34,153 bases of DNA from Microbulbifer mangrovi (lineage in GTDB: Bacteria > Pseudomonadota > Gammaproteobacteria > Pseudomonadales > Cellvibrionaceae). A program made the position numbers and the translations under genes. The notes under the pieces are model-generated. The model was not told the DNA's origin. It saw nothing but the letters and a program-made list of their open reading frames with translations, and did not search any database. Positions 6,517 to 15,987 of this stretch are shown here, in pieces (position 1 is the stretch's first letter; each line of letters begins with the position of its first letter). The stretch spans positions 1 through 34,153 of the forward strand of contig NZ_LZDE01000313.1 in NCBI RefSeq assembly GCF_002009015.1, read 5' to 3'.

Positions 6517-8343
6517 ATGAATAAGAAGCTATGGGGTGGTTTCATTGGAATGCTTGCCTTGTCGGGTTGTGGCGGTGGGGGCGGGAGTGCTTCTGTAAGC
6601 AATGAACCTCCCGCGTCATCTAGCGCACTTTTAGGTGGGCGTCTGATGGAGCCAGTAATTAATGGTATTGAATATAGAACGGCGACCGCATCAGGTGTAA
6701 CCAGTTCTGACGGTACTTTTAGTTACCGCGAAGGCGAGACGATTTCTTTTTATTTGGGAAGTACATTAATAGGGGATCCAATCTTAGCTGACAGTGAAGT
6801 TAACTTTGAACAATTGTTTCCATCGCTAGCAAGCTACAATTCCTTTCACGACCTAAAGGTTTTATTTTCACTACCCTCATCTTCTACTGAGCGCTTGGAT
6901 TTCAATCGGCTTCATAATTCTCTCGTGCTTTTGGAGGCTTTTGACATTGATTCAGATATCTCTAACGGCGTTGATTTTCATGCCAAGATTCCTGAGCTGT
7001 TGCGTGATGTTGTTTTTAATGTCGATGGCGACTTAAAGGTTTTTGTCGAAAGTGACATTCCATTTCGGTACTTCAGAGAGCTTGCTCAGTCTGAATCTTT
7101 GATTGATGCTGCATCCATTACTGCTCCTGGAATGCCTTTGGATGCTTATTATAAAAGCTATTTGGAATCGCGCTATTTTTATCTTCCGGTTTATGTTTCC
7201 AGTGATATAGCGGCAGATGGTGTTCCTGAAAGGGTGGATGTTTATGTTTATGATTCTGCGGGGAATAAGGTAAGGCATGCCTCGGATATTTCCTATGACG
7301 GAAATGTCGGTGAGAACCTTCTTGGCCCCGTTTACAAGTACAATGATTTTGGCAAAGTATTGACAGTCAATGATGATCTAGATGCTGACGGAATCAATGA
7401 ATTTTATGCTGAATATGAGTACGACTTGGCTGGTCACCTTATCCAAGTTCGCCGCGACGAAGATGGTGATGGAGTGTTTGACGAAGTGCTTGAGTATTCC
7501 TCAAATATATCTGTTTGCCGATTAAACCCTGAAGACTTCTATAGCGGTGGTAATGTGCCATCTGGGTGCAAATATGCTCTAGATGACGAAGGAAAGTTGG
7601 TTTTTATTTTTAGCGGTAGCTTTCCTCTGCAAGATATTGAGTACCATTCGAATAGTCGGATTTCTGTAATACGTGAATATGCGGTTCCTGGTGGTGCATT
7701 TACGCGTCTCAGGGAATTTGATGATGCGGGCAGAGAGATTTTGGATGAGCGGCATTCGGCATTTCAATACGCGCCAAATGGTGTGCGAGTTCAACGTTGG
7801 GTACGCGAATACGATTTCTCGGGGAATCTCGTGGAATATTTTTATGAGGATACGGGAAGAATCAACATACATAAAATCCGCGTTAAGTATCAGTATGATG
7901 GATTTGGGAATTTAACTGCATTTGATGTTGATTATTATGATGATGGGGTAGTCGGTGGCAGACGAGAATATAAATATCAGGAGAATGGGCTTCTCGAGCA
8001 AGAGTATTGGTATGAACTTGCAGATGGAAATGGAGTTCGTTTAGATTTTCCTAGTTATTCTGTGTTCTACGTTTACAATGAAGCTGGGCAAGTGGTAGAA
8101 AAATACTCGGAAGATCACACTTATGATGTCCCTGATGATCCAAACGGTGGGAAAAATCTTATTTTTTATGAGTTTGATTCACAAGGGAACTTGATTAATA
8201 AGAGAAGGGGGGTGGAGGCTAATTCGGGTTTCAACCATATAGAATCTTATCAACTGGAGATGACTACTTGGCGAGCGGCACTCGAATTGCTTTACAGTGC
8301 CAACAGCTACGCTAAGTTACCGTACGAAGAACGGAATTACTGA
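6517..8343 (+). CDS. Large lipoprotein with Asp-rich and YD-like repeats, function unknown
   Basis: The 608-residue product from ATG 6517 (MNKKLWGGFIG, GGGG upstream) has a lipobox LALSG-C with Cys18, followed by a Gly/Ser-rich tether. A TTG at 6505 in frame is less likely because it adds four residues ahead of a normal signal peptide. Residues of about 40-90 (GGRLMEPVINGIEYRT, then SSDGTFSYREGETISFYLG) match an N-terminal module I know from cell-surface lipoproteins of marine gammaproteobacteria. The second half has repeats with Asp-rich, possibly calcium-binding loops (DDLDADGINE, DEDGDGVFDE), each joined to RHS/YD-like strands (YEYDLAGHL, YQYDGFGNL, YEFDSQGNL). These suggest an extended beta-structure at the outer surface. 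There is no RHS core hyperconserved end or toxin tip. The gene is AT-richer than its neighbours, suggesting accessory origin, and ends at a bidirectional terminator. Confidence 0.88.
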   Translation: MNKKLWGGFIGMLALSGCGGGGGSASVSNEPPASSSALLGGRLMEPVINGIEYRTATASGVTSSDGTFSYREGETISFYLGSTLIGDPILADSEVNFEQLFPSLASYNSFHDLKVLFSLPSSSTERLDFNRLHNSLVLLEAFDIDSDISNGVDFHAKIPELLRDVVFNVDGDLKVFVESDIPFRYFRELAQSESLIDAASITAPGMPLDAYYKSYLESRYFYLPVYVSSDIAADGVPERVDVYVYDSAGNKVRHASDISYDGNVGENLLGPVYKYNDFGKVLTVNDDLDADGINEFYAEYEYDLAGHLIQVRRDEDGDGVFDEVLEYSSNISVCRLNPEDFYSGGNVPSGCKYALDDEGKLVFIFSGSFPLQDIEYHSNSRISVIREYAVPGGAFTRLREFDDAGREILDERHSAFQYAPNGVRVQRWVREYDFSGNLVEYFYEDTGRINIHKIRVKYQYDGFGNLTAFDVDYYDDGVVGGRREYKYQENGLLEQEYWYELADGNGVRLDFPSYSVFYVYNEAGQVVEKYSEDHTYDVPDDPNGGKNLIFYEFDSQGNLINKRRGVEANSGFNHIESYQLEMTTWRAALELLYSANSYAKLPYEERNY

Positions 8344-8370
8344 AGCCAGGACTAATATTGCCAATTAAAA

Positions 8371-8391
8371 AAGGCCAGCATTGCTGGCCTT
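8371..8391. terminator. Bidirectional intrinsic terminator between the large lipoprotein gene and gcvP
   Basis: AAGGCCAGC (8371-8379), loop ATT, GCTGGCCTT (8383-8391) forms a nine-pair hairpin. A run of A upstream becomes a U-tract for leftward transcripts, so it is strongest as the gcvP terminator; rightward it is followed only by a weak TAT. It lies between the convergent 3' ends, 20 bases past the gcvP stop. Confidence 0.85.
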
Positions 8392-8411
8392 ATAGTTAGA
8401 AATAATAAGCT

Positions 8412-11303
8412 CTAGTCCATATAGCTCTCAACCGGCGGACAAGAGCAGATCAGGTTCCGATCCCCGTACACATTGTCGATACGGTTGGAAGCGGGCCATA
8501 CCTTGTGGTGCTTCAGCCATGCCGCCGGGCGACCGGCGACCTCTCGGCTGTACGCATGAGTCCACTCGTCGGTCATCACGTCGTCCTGGGTGTGCGGCGC
8601 ATTGTGCAGCGGGTTGTCTTCCGCGGTGTACTTGCCGCTGGCGACGTCTTCCGCTTCCTGGCGAATGGTCGCCATGGCTTCGACGAAACGATCCAGTTCT
8701 TCCTGGGCTTCGGATTCGGTGGGCTCGATCATCAAGGTGCCGGCTACCGGGAAGGACATGGTTGGCGCATGGAAGCCAAAGTCCATCAGGCGCTTGGCGA
8801 TATCTTCCTCGGTGATGCCACTCACTTCCTTCAGCGGACGCAGGTCGATCAGACACTCGTGGGCGATGAAACCGTTGCTGCCTTTGTACAGCAGGGGGTA
8901 GTGCTCGCTCAGCTTCTTGGCTACGTAGTTGGCGTTCAGGATCGCGGTCTCTGTGGCCAGTTTCATGCCTTTTTTACCCATCATGCGGATGTACATCCAG
9001 CTGATTGGCAGGATGCTCGCAGAGCCCCACGGCGCGGCGGAGATGGTGCCGTTGACCGGATCGTTACCCGGAACCTCGGTCACTGGGTGGCCCGCCAGAT
9101 ACGGCTTCAGGTGTTCGCCAACCGCGATGGGGCCCATACCGGGGCCACCGCCACCGTGGGGAATACAGAAGGTCTTGTGCAGGTTCAGGTGGGATACGTC
9201 ACCACCGAACTTGCCGGGCGCGGCCACGCCGATCAGGGCGTTCATGTTGGCACCGTCGATGTACACCTGGCCACCGGCGTTGTGGATAAGTTCGCAGATC
9301 TCACGGATACCTTCCTCGAATACACCGTGGGTGGACGGGTAGGTGACCATCAGTGCGGCAATACGGTCGCCATGTTCTTCCACTTTCGCCTTCAGGTCGG
9401 CGATGTCCACGTTGCCCTTGTTGTCGCAGGCAACCACAACCACTTTCATGCTGACCATCATCGCGGAAGCGGGGTTGGTGCCGTGGGCGGAGGCTGGGAT
9501 CAGGCAGATATCGCGCTGGCCTTCACCTTTGGCTTCCAGGTATTTCTTGATTGCGACCAGGCCGGCGTATTCGCCCTGGGAACCAGCGTTTGGCTGCAGG
9601 CTGACGGCGTCGTAGCCGGTACAGGCGGCCAGCATCTGCTCCAGCTGCTTAAACATCTCGCGGTAGCCTTGCGCCTGGTCGGCCGGGGCAAACGGGTGCA
9701 GCTTGCCGAATTCCGGCCAGGTCACCGGGATCATCTCAGCGGTGGCGTTCAGCTTCATGGTGCAGGAACCCAGCGGGATCATGCTGTGGTTCAGGGCGAT
9801 GTCCTTGGACTCCAGGGTCTTCAGGTAACGCAGCATCTCGGTCTCGGAGTGATGCGTGTTGAATACCGGGTGGGTCAGGAAATCGCTGCTGCGCTGCAGG
9901 CTAGCGGGTACGCCGGCGGGGCCTTTGGCCGTCAGCTCGGTGTCGATTTTGGCCAGGTCCAGGCCGTTGTCACCGCCCACGAAGATATCCAGCAGTTCTG
10001 ATACGTCCTGCAGTTTGGTGGTTTCATTCAGGCTGATGCCCAGCGCGTCGCTGCCAACCTTGCGCAGGTTGATTTCTGCCTTGATGGCACAGTCGTAAAT
10101 CGCGGACTGCTTGTCGCCCACGGAGACGGTCAGGGTATCGAACCAGCTGTCGTGGGTCAGGTTCAGGCCTTTTTCCTTAAGGCCGGCCGCCAGAATGTCG
10201 GTCAGGCGCTGGATGCGCGCTGCGATGGTCTTCAGGCCTTCTGGACCGTGGTAAATCGCGTAGAAGGCACTCATTACCGCCAGCAGTACCTGGGAGGTAC
10301 AGATGTTGGAGTTGGCTTTCTCACGCCGGATATGCTGCTCGCGGGTCTGCATTGCCATACGCAGGGCGCGCTTGCCCTTGCTGTCGACGGATACACCGAT
10401 AATACGGCCGGGTGCCGAGCGCTTATAAGCTTCGCGGAAGGCGAAGAAACCGGCGTGCGGGCCGCCGTAACCCATGGGGATGCCGAAGCGCTGGTTGCAG
10501 CCAACTACGACGTCCGCTCCCATGTCGCCGGGCGCCTTCAGGGCGACCAGGCTCATCAGGTCCGCGGCGACGGTCACCAGTGCACCGGCATCGTGCACCT
10601 TGGCAATCAGGTCGGTGAGGTCGCGTACCACACCGGTGGAGCCGGGGTACTGGAACAGGGCACCGAACAGCTCTTCCGGCAGTTCGGTTTCCGGGTTTCC
10701 TACCAGTACGTCAAAACCGAAGTGCTCGGCGCGGGTTTTCACTACCGCAATGGTCTGCGGGTGGCAGTCAGCATCCACAAAGAAGGTGTTGGACTTGTTG
10801 CGCTTTACCTGGCGCTTGCACATGGCCATGGCTTCTGCGGCGGCCGTGCCTTCGTCCAGCATGGAGGCGTTAGCCAGTTCCATACCGGTCAGGTCCATGA
10901 TCATCTGTTGGAAGTTCAGCAGGCCTTCCAGGCGGCCCTGGGCGATTTCCGGCTGGTAGGGGGTATAGGCGGTGTACCAACCCGGGTTTTCCAGCACATT
11001 GCGCAGGATCACGTTCGGGGTAATGGTGTCGTGGTAGCCCATACCAATAAAGGTGCGGAAAATCTTGTTGCGGCTCGCCAGGGTTTTCAGTTCTGCCAGC
11101 GCTTCCTGTTCATCAACGGCATCGGCCAGGTCCAGGTCGTCGGACTTACGGATGGCGGCGGGAACGGTCTTTTCAATCAGTTCGTCCAGGGTGGCGACAC
11201 CGAGAGTGTCGAGCATGGCCTGGGTCTGCGCAGCATCCGGGCCGATATGGCGGCGGATAAAGGCGTCGTGCTGTTCCAACTGCTTGAGGGAAGGCTGGGT
11301 CAT
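8412..11303 (-). CDS. gcvP: Glycine dehydrogenase (decarboxylating), glycine cleavage system P protein
   Basis: The 963-residue protein is a full-length single-chain GcvP of the E. coli type. With pyridoxal phosphate it decarboxylates glycine and passes the aminomethyl group to the lipoyl arm of GcvH. The N-terminal half begins [11 protein letters not shown] and contains the typical [19 protein letters not shown] and [12 protein letters not shown] segments. The C-terminal half has [15 protein letters not shown], the PLP lysine K710 in [13 protein letters not shown] and the glycine-rich loop that follows. ATG 11303 ([14 protein letters not shown] upstream) is chosen; an in-frame extension of 47 residues upstream is Pro/Arg-rich and unlike the family. 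The other system genes, gcvT and gcvH, are not adjacent, so gcvP is a separate transcription unit here. No glycine riboswitch was recognised upstream. Confidence 0.97.
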   Translation of the reverse strand: MTQPSLKQLEQHDAFIRRHIGPDAAQTQAMLDTLGVATLDELIEKTVPAAIRKSDDLDLADAVDEQEALAELKTLASRNKIFRTFIGMGYHDTITPNVILRNVLENPGWYTAYTPYQPEIAQGRLEGLLNFQQMIMDLTGMELANASMLDEGTAAAEAMAMCKRQVKRNKSNTFFVDADCHPQTIAVVKTRAEHFGFDVLVGNPETELPEELFGALFQYPGSTGVVRDLTDLIAKVHDAGALVTVAADLMSLVALKAPGDMGADVVVGCNQRFGIPMGYGGPHAGFFAFREAYKRSAPGRIIGVSVDSKGKRALRMAMQTREQHIRREKANSNICTSQVLLAVMSAFYAIYHGPEGLKTIAARIQRLTDILAAGLKEKGLNLTHDSWFDTLTVSVGDKQSAIYDCAIKAEINLRKVGSDALGISLNETTKLQDVSELLDIFVGGDNGLDLAKIDTELTAKGPAGVPASLQRSSDFLTHPVFNTHHSETEMLRYLKTLESKDIALNHSMIPLGSCTMKLNATAEMIPVTWPEFGKLHPFAPADQAQGYREMFKQLEQMLAACTGYDAVSLQPNAGSQGEYAGLVAIKKYLEAKGEGQRDICLIPASAHGTNPASAMMVSMKVVVVACDNKGNVDIADLKAKVEEHGDRIAALMVTYPSTHGVFEEGIREICELIHNAGGQVYIDGANMNALIGVAAPGKFGGDVSHLNLHKTFCIPHGGGGPGMGPIAVGEHLKPYLAGHPVTEVPGNDPVNGTISAAPWGSASILPISWMYIRMMGKKGMKLATETAILNANYVAKKLSEHYPLLYKGSNGFIAHECLIDLRPLKEVSGITEEDIAKRLMDFGFHAPTMSFPVAGTLMIEPTESEAQEELDRFVEAMATIRQEAEDVASGKYTAEDNPLHNAPHTQDDVMTDEWTHAYSREVAGRPAAWLKHHKVWPASNRIDNVYGDRNLICSCPPVESYMD

Positions 11304-11773
11304 GGTGGATGGATTCCTGTAAACACTGAATGTGCTGCCGGTGAGTACTTGTCGATCACTACCGGTAAAAAATAGCAAAGTGGGCCAATGGCAGGTGCTC
11401 GGCCTGACGGGGGCCTGCGGTGCCGGGGCTGGATGTCTGTGCAATCGACATCCGGTAATACTGGTGTGGCAGAGTCTGATTGCCCAGCCAGTATTGGTGG
11501 CCAGATAGTGACCCGATATTACTGCGGGTTCCGGCCGGCGCGCATCTTAGCAACGGCAGGGATTGTGGGCAATTCGCGCTCATTGGGGTCAAATCTATGC
11601 TGAATGAGCGGCGAATTTGTGACATATATCCTGTTTTGAGTTGTTTGGCGTTATTTTATTCTGCGTGGCGCCAGTCCCAACTGCGAATTCGACGATTTGC
11701 GCCATACTGACTGGACATAAGAATGTAGTCGGTGTCGAGTGCGGTAGACCTTGTATCGCGCGCCTAATGGAGA
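11304..11773. other. Divergent control region of gcvP and the diguanylate cyclase gene
   Basis: These 470 bases separate divergent genes and should contain both promoters. Two neighbouring inverted repeats stand out: GGATGTC/GACATCC (11431-11453) and AATACTGG/CCAGTATT (11457-11495). I looked for the conserved cores of a glycine riboswitch on the minus strand and did not find them. The remainder shows no coding signal I trust. Confidence 0.5.
11431..11495. repeat. Two adjacent inverted repeats in the gcvP upstream region
   Basis: GGATGTC (11431-11437) pairs with GACATCC (11447-11453) across nine bases. AATACTGG (11457-11464) pairs with CCAGTATT (11488-11495), with partial inner pairing (GTGGC/GCCCAG). 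They lie about 130-190 bases upstream of gcvP, either as operators or as structured leader RNA; which one is unknown. Confidence 0.5.
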
Positions 11774-13573
11774 ATGGCGCCAGGACATCCACTCCCAAGG
11801 AATCGGGGCTTTTACGTGTTGCATTTGGCCAACCTCAACACTCTGCGCTTCAAAGCCTGCCTTTTTTCGCTGCTGCTGGTGGTGGCGATGTGTCTGTTTT
11901 TCATTCTGCTCGGAAACGGCAGCCTGCAATCCCTGCTGGCCAAGAGCCGCGAGCATCGCCATCTCAACTTCCAATTCCAGGTTTCCGGGCTGCTAGAGGA
12001 ATCGCGACAGGAGCTGTCGCGGCTGGCGGAACTGATTGCCCTGAGCCCACGTGGACGGATCTCTTCGCGGGATGAGCTGCGCAAAGCCATGACCCGGCAG
12101 TGGGAGTTGCTACAGCACAGCTGGGATCTGCACTCCCTCAAGGTATATGACGCGGGCAGCGAACCGGTGTTGAGCTGGGGCTCCCCGCACAACGCGCTGA
12201 CTCCCGAGCAGGTGCAACAGGTGCTCCTGCGCGGGCAGCCGCTGGATCTGGTGCACTGTGAGCACACCTGTGTACAGAGCCTGTCGCTGCCGATGCGGGC
12301 CCGCGGCGGTGATTATGTCTTGCAGGTGGACCGCCCGCTGACAAACCAGTTGCGCCGCTTTCGCGAAATGACGGGTTCGGATATCGCCATCCTGTCTGCG
12401 GAGCGAAAGGACGCGCCTGTGGAGACGGGTGGCAAGTATCTCGCATCCTGGCGTCGCGAAGTTCTGTCGCTGACATCGCAGGAGCGTGTTCTGCCGCTAC
12501 TAACCCGGGTGGCGGGTGAGGTGCCATCTGTATCCACGCTGCATCGATTGCGGGTTTTCGAGCTGGATGAACGGGAGTTCGATATTCGCACCATGCGGGT
12601 GGATGTGGATGAGCAGGGTGCCCAGTTTGTGTTTATCGAGGATGTGTCTGACCAGGTAGAGCATATCGACGAGTCCGTGAAGCTGCTCTTCCTGTTTTCG
12701 GTACTGGGGGCGCTGATCTTCAGTGCTGCGGTGGCAGGTACCCTATGGCGCCCGATTGTGCGCCTGCGGCGACTGGCCCAGGCACTGCCGTTGCTGACCA
12801 ATGGCCGCTTTGATGAGGCGCGGCGACTGATCCGTCCGGTGTTCAAGTCCCTGGACAAGTTTGATGAGCTGGACGTGCTGGATAACACGGGGCTGACCGT
12901 GTGTGACCAGCTGGAAGACATGAATGACATGGTGACCCGCAAAACCGCGCAGTTGGAACAGATTGCCATGCACGACAGCCTGACAGGGCTGGACAACCGC
13001 TACAGCCTGTTCGAGCAACTGGAATTTCATCTGCAATTGAGCGAGCACCAGCCGGAACCGGTGCCGGAGCGGGGCTATCTGTTCTTTATCGACCTTGATG
13101 ATTTCAAGCTGGTTAACGATACCCTGGGTCATCAGGGCGGCGATGAACTTTTGTGTGTGATTGCCCGCCGGCTGTTGAGTGTTATGCGTTGTGGCGACAT
13201 TGTCGCGCGGCTTGGCGGCGACGAGTTCTGCGTGCTGGTGCGGGACCTGAAGGAGCCGGAGGCATACCGGGTTCTCGCAGAGAAGTTGCTCAATACCGTG
13301 GCGCAGCCGGTAAAAATCGAGGACAGCGAAGTAACGGTCACCATGAGTGTGGGGGTGGTAGCGGTGGATGAAAAAGGGGAGACCCTGGAGGCCATTCTGC
13401 AGAAGGCCGATATCGCCATGTACCACGCCAAACGCCACGGCAAGAACAAATATCAGCTGTACACCCCGGACCTGCGCGCGGAGGCCGAAGAGGTGCGGGT
13501 ATCCGCAAACCACTCTCTGCCCGGCAAGGGGTCGGTAAAACCCCTGGAGCTAGTGACCTCCAAACCCCGCTGA
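11774..13573 (+). CDS. Membrane-bound diguanylate cyclase with periplasmic sensor region
   Basis: A protein of up to 599 residues. A transmembrane helix (about 28-47) is followed by a roughly 250-residue periplasmic sensing region, a second helix (about 303-322), a HAMP-like linker (RPIVRLRRLAQAL) and a coiled segment. A C-terminal GGDEF domain follows, with FIDLDDFKLVNDTLGHQGGDELL and an intact GGDEF at 481-485, so it should make cyclic-di-GMP. An RxxD motif (R472-D475) five residues before GGDEF is the product-binding I-site, implying feedback inhibition. No EAL or HD-GYP domain follows. The ATG at 11774 overlaps its own weak Shine-Dalgarno; a GTG at 11816 or TTG at 11819 may be the true start and would leave the first helix intact. 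The sensor ligand is not predictable from the sequence. Confidence 0.93.
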   Translation: MAPGHPLPRNRGFYVLHLANLNTLRFKACLFSLLLVVAMCLFFILLGNGSLQSLLAKSREHRHLNFQFQVSGLLEESRQELSRLAELIALSPRGRISSRDELRKAMTRQWELLQHSWDLHSLKVYDAGSEPVLSWGSPHNALTPEQVQQVLLRGQPLDLVHCEHTCVQSLSLPMRARGGDYVLQVDRPLTNQLRRFREMTGSDIAILSAERKDAPVETGGKYLASWRREVLSLTSQERVLPLLTRVAGEVPSVSTLHRLRVFELDEREFDIRTMRVDVDEQGAQFVFIEDVSDQVEHIDESVKLLFLFSVLGALIFSAAVAGTLWRPIVRLRRLAQALPLLTNGRFDEARRLIRPVFKSLDKFDELDVLDNTGLTVCDQLEDMNDMVTRKTAQLEQIAMHDSLTGLDNRYSLFEQLEFHLQLSEHQPEPVPERGYLFFIDLDDFKLVNDTLGHQGGDELLCVIARRLLSVMRCGDIVARLGGDEFCVLVRDLKEPEAYRVLAEKLLNTVAQPVKIEDSEVTVTMSVGVVAVDEKGETLEAILQKADIAMYHAKRHGKNKYQLYTPDLRAEAEEVRVSANHSLPGKGSVKPLELVTSKPR

Positions 13574-13841
13574 GTTTTCCGCTTTAATCACCATTTCATA
13601 GCCTCTCCACTGCTCTTTGCCAGCGCGAGACTTTATCGATCCCCCCGGGGAAAAATTTCTTCCGCCACCGGCGGAGCCGTCGCATTTGATCTATGTTTAT
13701 AAGGATCCTGCGCGTAAATTCTGCACCGGTGTACCCCCGCGTTACAGAACTTGCGATAGGAAGATGAAGTGATTGCCGCATCGGCAGTATTCGGGCAGTC
13801 CGGGCCACAAGCCCGGTGAAGAAAGGTTAGTCAGTCGCATA

Positions 13842-14090
13842 ATGGCGAGCAAAATATACACCACCAACGACCAACTTCTCGGTAGTTATCTGCGAAATCT
13901 ACTGGAGTCTGCCGGTTATTCCGTGTTGACCCAGAAGACCCGGGTGGAGCCGGTACATTCTGCAGGGCAGGGTGGCCCCGGCGGGCCCGGCAACCTGGAC
14001 TGGTCTTCAGAGCTCTGGCTGATCCACGACGCGGATCTTGCCAGTGCCCAGCAGGTTTTACAGCAGGCACTCTCGGGTGAGAGCGCCTGA
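13842..14090 (+). CDS. DUF2007-like small protein (putative signal transducing)
   Basis: An 82-residue protein from ATG 13842 with the pattern of DUF2007 members: KIYTTNDQLLGSYLRNLLESAGYSV at the start and a C-terminal LWLIHDADLASAQQVLQQAL. The family has a small ferredoxin-like fold resembling PII proteins and no proven function. An insert with GQGGPGGPG (about 42-50) replaces the usual short loop. No clear Shine-Dalgarno is visible, and an earlier in-frame start at 13773 would add 23 residues unlike the family. It is tail-to-tail with argS, with 13 bases between the stops and no terminator in the gap. Confidence 0.72.
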   Translation: MASKIYTTNDQLLGSYLRNLLESAGYSVLTQKTRVEPVHSAGQGGPGGPGNLDWSSELWLIHDADLASAQQVLQQALSGESA

Positions 14091-14103
14091 AGGCTAACCG
14101 CGA

Positions 14104-15840
14104 TTACATCTGCTCCAGGACTTCGATACCCAGCAGATCCAGTCCCGTGGCCAGGGTGCGCGCAACCAGATCGCAAAGCTGCAGCCGGCTCTGTTTCGCT
14201 TCTTCACTCACTCCCTCTTTCAGTACCGGACAGGCTTCATAGAAGCCCATGTAGGCGCTCGCCAGCTCGTACAGGTAAGTACACAGTACGTGGGGGAAGG
14301 TGTCCTTGGCCACCTGATCCAGCACTTCGCCAAACTGATTCAGCTTGATTGCCAGCGCACGTTCGGCGTCGGTACCGAGAATAATGTCGCCTTTCAGATC
14401 AGATGGCTCTACACCGGCGCGACGGAAAATGCTGCGCACCCGTGTATAGGCATACTGCAGGTAGGGCGCGGTGTTGCCTTCGAACGCCAGCATCGAGTCC
14501 CAGTTGAACACGTAATCGTTGGTGCGGGTCTTGCTGAGGTCTGCGTATTTTACCGCGCCGATGCCCACGACGCGTCCGATCAGGTCCCGCTCTTCCGGGC
14601 TCAGGTCCGGGTTCTTTTCTGCAACCAGTGCGGTGGCGCGTTCCACGGCTTCGTCCAGCAGTGCCGCCAGTTTGACGGTGCCGCCGGTGCGGGTTTTGAA
14701 CGGCTTGCCATCCTCGCCCATCATGGTGCCGAAGGCGCAGTGCTCCAGAGTCACGGATTCCGGCAGGAAACCGGCCTTGCGCGCGGTGGTAAATGCCTGC
14801 TTCAGGTGCAGGGACTGGCGCGCGTCCACCACGATCACGATGCGATCTGCTTTCAGCTGATTGGCACGGTAGCGGATGCCGGCCAGGTCGGTGGTGGCGT
14901 ACAGATACCCGCCGCCCTTTTTGCGGATAATCATCGGGCTGGGATTGCCTTCCTTGTCGGCCATCTCTTCGATGAACACCACGACCGCACCCTGGTCTTC
15001 GACCGCAATACCGCGCTCGAGCAATTCCTCGACCAGCACGGGCAGATCGTCGTTGTAACGGCTCTCGCCGTAGACGTCGCTGCGCTTCAGGGTCACATTC
15101 AGCTTTTCGTAGATTTCTTCACTGTGGCTGATTGAGATATCGATAAAGCGCTGCCACAGTTTGAGACACTCGGGGTCGCCGCCCTGCAGCTTCACCACGT
15201 ATTCCCGCGCGCGGTCGGCGAAGCCTTCCTCTTCGTCGAAACGGATCTTGGCTTCGCGATAGAATTTTTCCAGGTCCGCCAGAGCGACTTCTGCATCTTC
15301 CTTCTGGATCTGGTCCGACAGGTGCGCCAGCAGCATGCCGAACTGGGTGCCCCAGTCGCCCATGTGGTTCTGGCGGATGACCTTGTGCCCCTGGAATTCC
15401 AGCAGGCGCGCCAGTGCGTCGCCGATGATGGTGGAGCGCAGGTGGCCCACGTGCATTTCCTTGGCCAGGTTGGGGGCGGAGTAGTCCAGCACCACGGTCT
15501 GGGGATTGGCGATTGTGGCGATATTCAGGCGGGCGTCGGCACGGGCGTCGGCCAGGGATTTACCCATCCAGTCCTCGCTCAGGTGGATGTTGATAAAACC
15601 GGGGCCGGCGATCTCCACTTTTTCGATCATGGGCTGGTCGCCCAGGTTATCCACAATCTTCGCTGCCAGCTCGCGGGGGTTGGTGCCCACTTTCTTGGCC
15701 GCAGCCATGGCGCCGTTGGCCTGGTAGTCACCAAAGCCCGCCTTCTTGGCCGGGGCCACCGCCGGGCTGCAGTCCGCGGGGATGCCCGCGGCGGTCATGG
15801 CGGTCTGGAAAATGTCGTTGAGCTGCTGGCGAATATTCAT
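14104..15840 (-). CDS. argS: Arginyl-tRNA synthetase
   Basis: The 578-residue class I synthetase charges tRNA-Arg. It starts at ATG 15840 ([11 protein letters not shown]), giving the family's length; an upstream in-frame start adds 29 unrelated residues. Domains in order: the N-terminal Add-1 tRNA-binding domain (1-85, with [14 protein letters not shown]), the Rossmann catalytic domain with [17 protein letters not shown] (HIGH-type motif HVGH, 130-133) and [17 protein letters not shown] (the degenerate KMSKS equivalent typical of ArgRS), then the helical DALR anticodon-binding domain ending [12 protein letters not shown]. It is divergent from sbcB across 147 bases and convergent with the DUF2007 gene. 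Confidence 0.98.
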   Translation of the reverse strand: MNIRQQLNDIFQTAMTAAGIPADCSPAVAPAKKAGFGDYQANGAMAAAKKVGTNPRELAAKIVDNLGDQPMIEKVEIAGPGFINIHLSEDWMGKSLADARADARLNIATIANPQTVVLDYSAPNLAKEMHVGHLRSTIIGDALARLLEFQGHKVIRQNHMGDWGTQFGMLLAHLSDQIQKEDAEVALADLEKFYREAKIRFDEEEGFADRAREYVVKLQGGDPECLKLWQRFIDISISHSEEIYEKLNVTLKRSDVYGESRYNDDLPVLVEELLERGIAVEDQGAVVVFIEEMADKEGNPSPMIIRKKGGGYLYATTDLAGIRYRANQLKADRIVIVVDARQSLHLKQAFTTARKAGFLPESVTLEHCAFGTMMGEDGKPFKTRTGGTVKLAALLDEAVERATALVAEKNPDLSPEERDLIGRVVGIGAVKYADLSKTRTNDYVFNWDSMLAFEGNTAPYLQYAYTRVRSIFRRAGVEPSDLKGDIILGTDAERALAIKLNQFGEVLDQVAKDTFPHVLCTYLYELASAYMGFYEACPVLKEGVSEEAKQSRLQLCDLVARTLATGLDLLGIEVLEQM

Positions 15841-15987
15841 AAAGGAATGCTGATCCGAATTGGGATTCTTGGACAATATAGAAGAAGGCGGGATTTTAAT
15901 GTGCCCCCTAAGCATTGCAAGCAGCACGGGGAGCGGCGCGATTCTGGGTTAACATGGTGCCTTTTGCGGCAATTATCGGGGGGAGAG

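Noticed and set aside
6517-8343. RHS/polymorphic toxin reading of the large lipoprotein
   Set aside because: YD-like strands are present, but there is no RHS core motif, no variable toxic C-terminal domain and no small immunity gene after it; a gcvP terminator follows directly.
8505-10001. Long open frames on the plus strand opposite gcvP (also 10152-11375)
   Set aside because: They are shadows of the gcvP reading frame, with low-complexity composition, no family similarity and no ribosome binding site.
11304-11500. Glycine riboswitch upstream of gcvP
   Set aside because: The conserved core sequences of the glycine aptamer were not found on the minus strand; only simple inverted repeats are present.
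13658-13680. Hairpin TCCGCC-acc-GGCGGA after the diguanylate cyclase gene as a terminator
   Set aside because: The stem is only six pairs and is followed by GCCGTCGC rather than a T-run on the transcribed strand.
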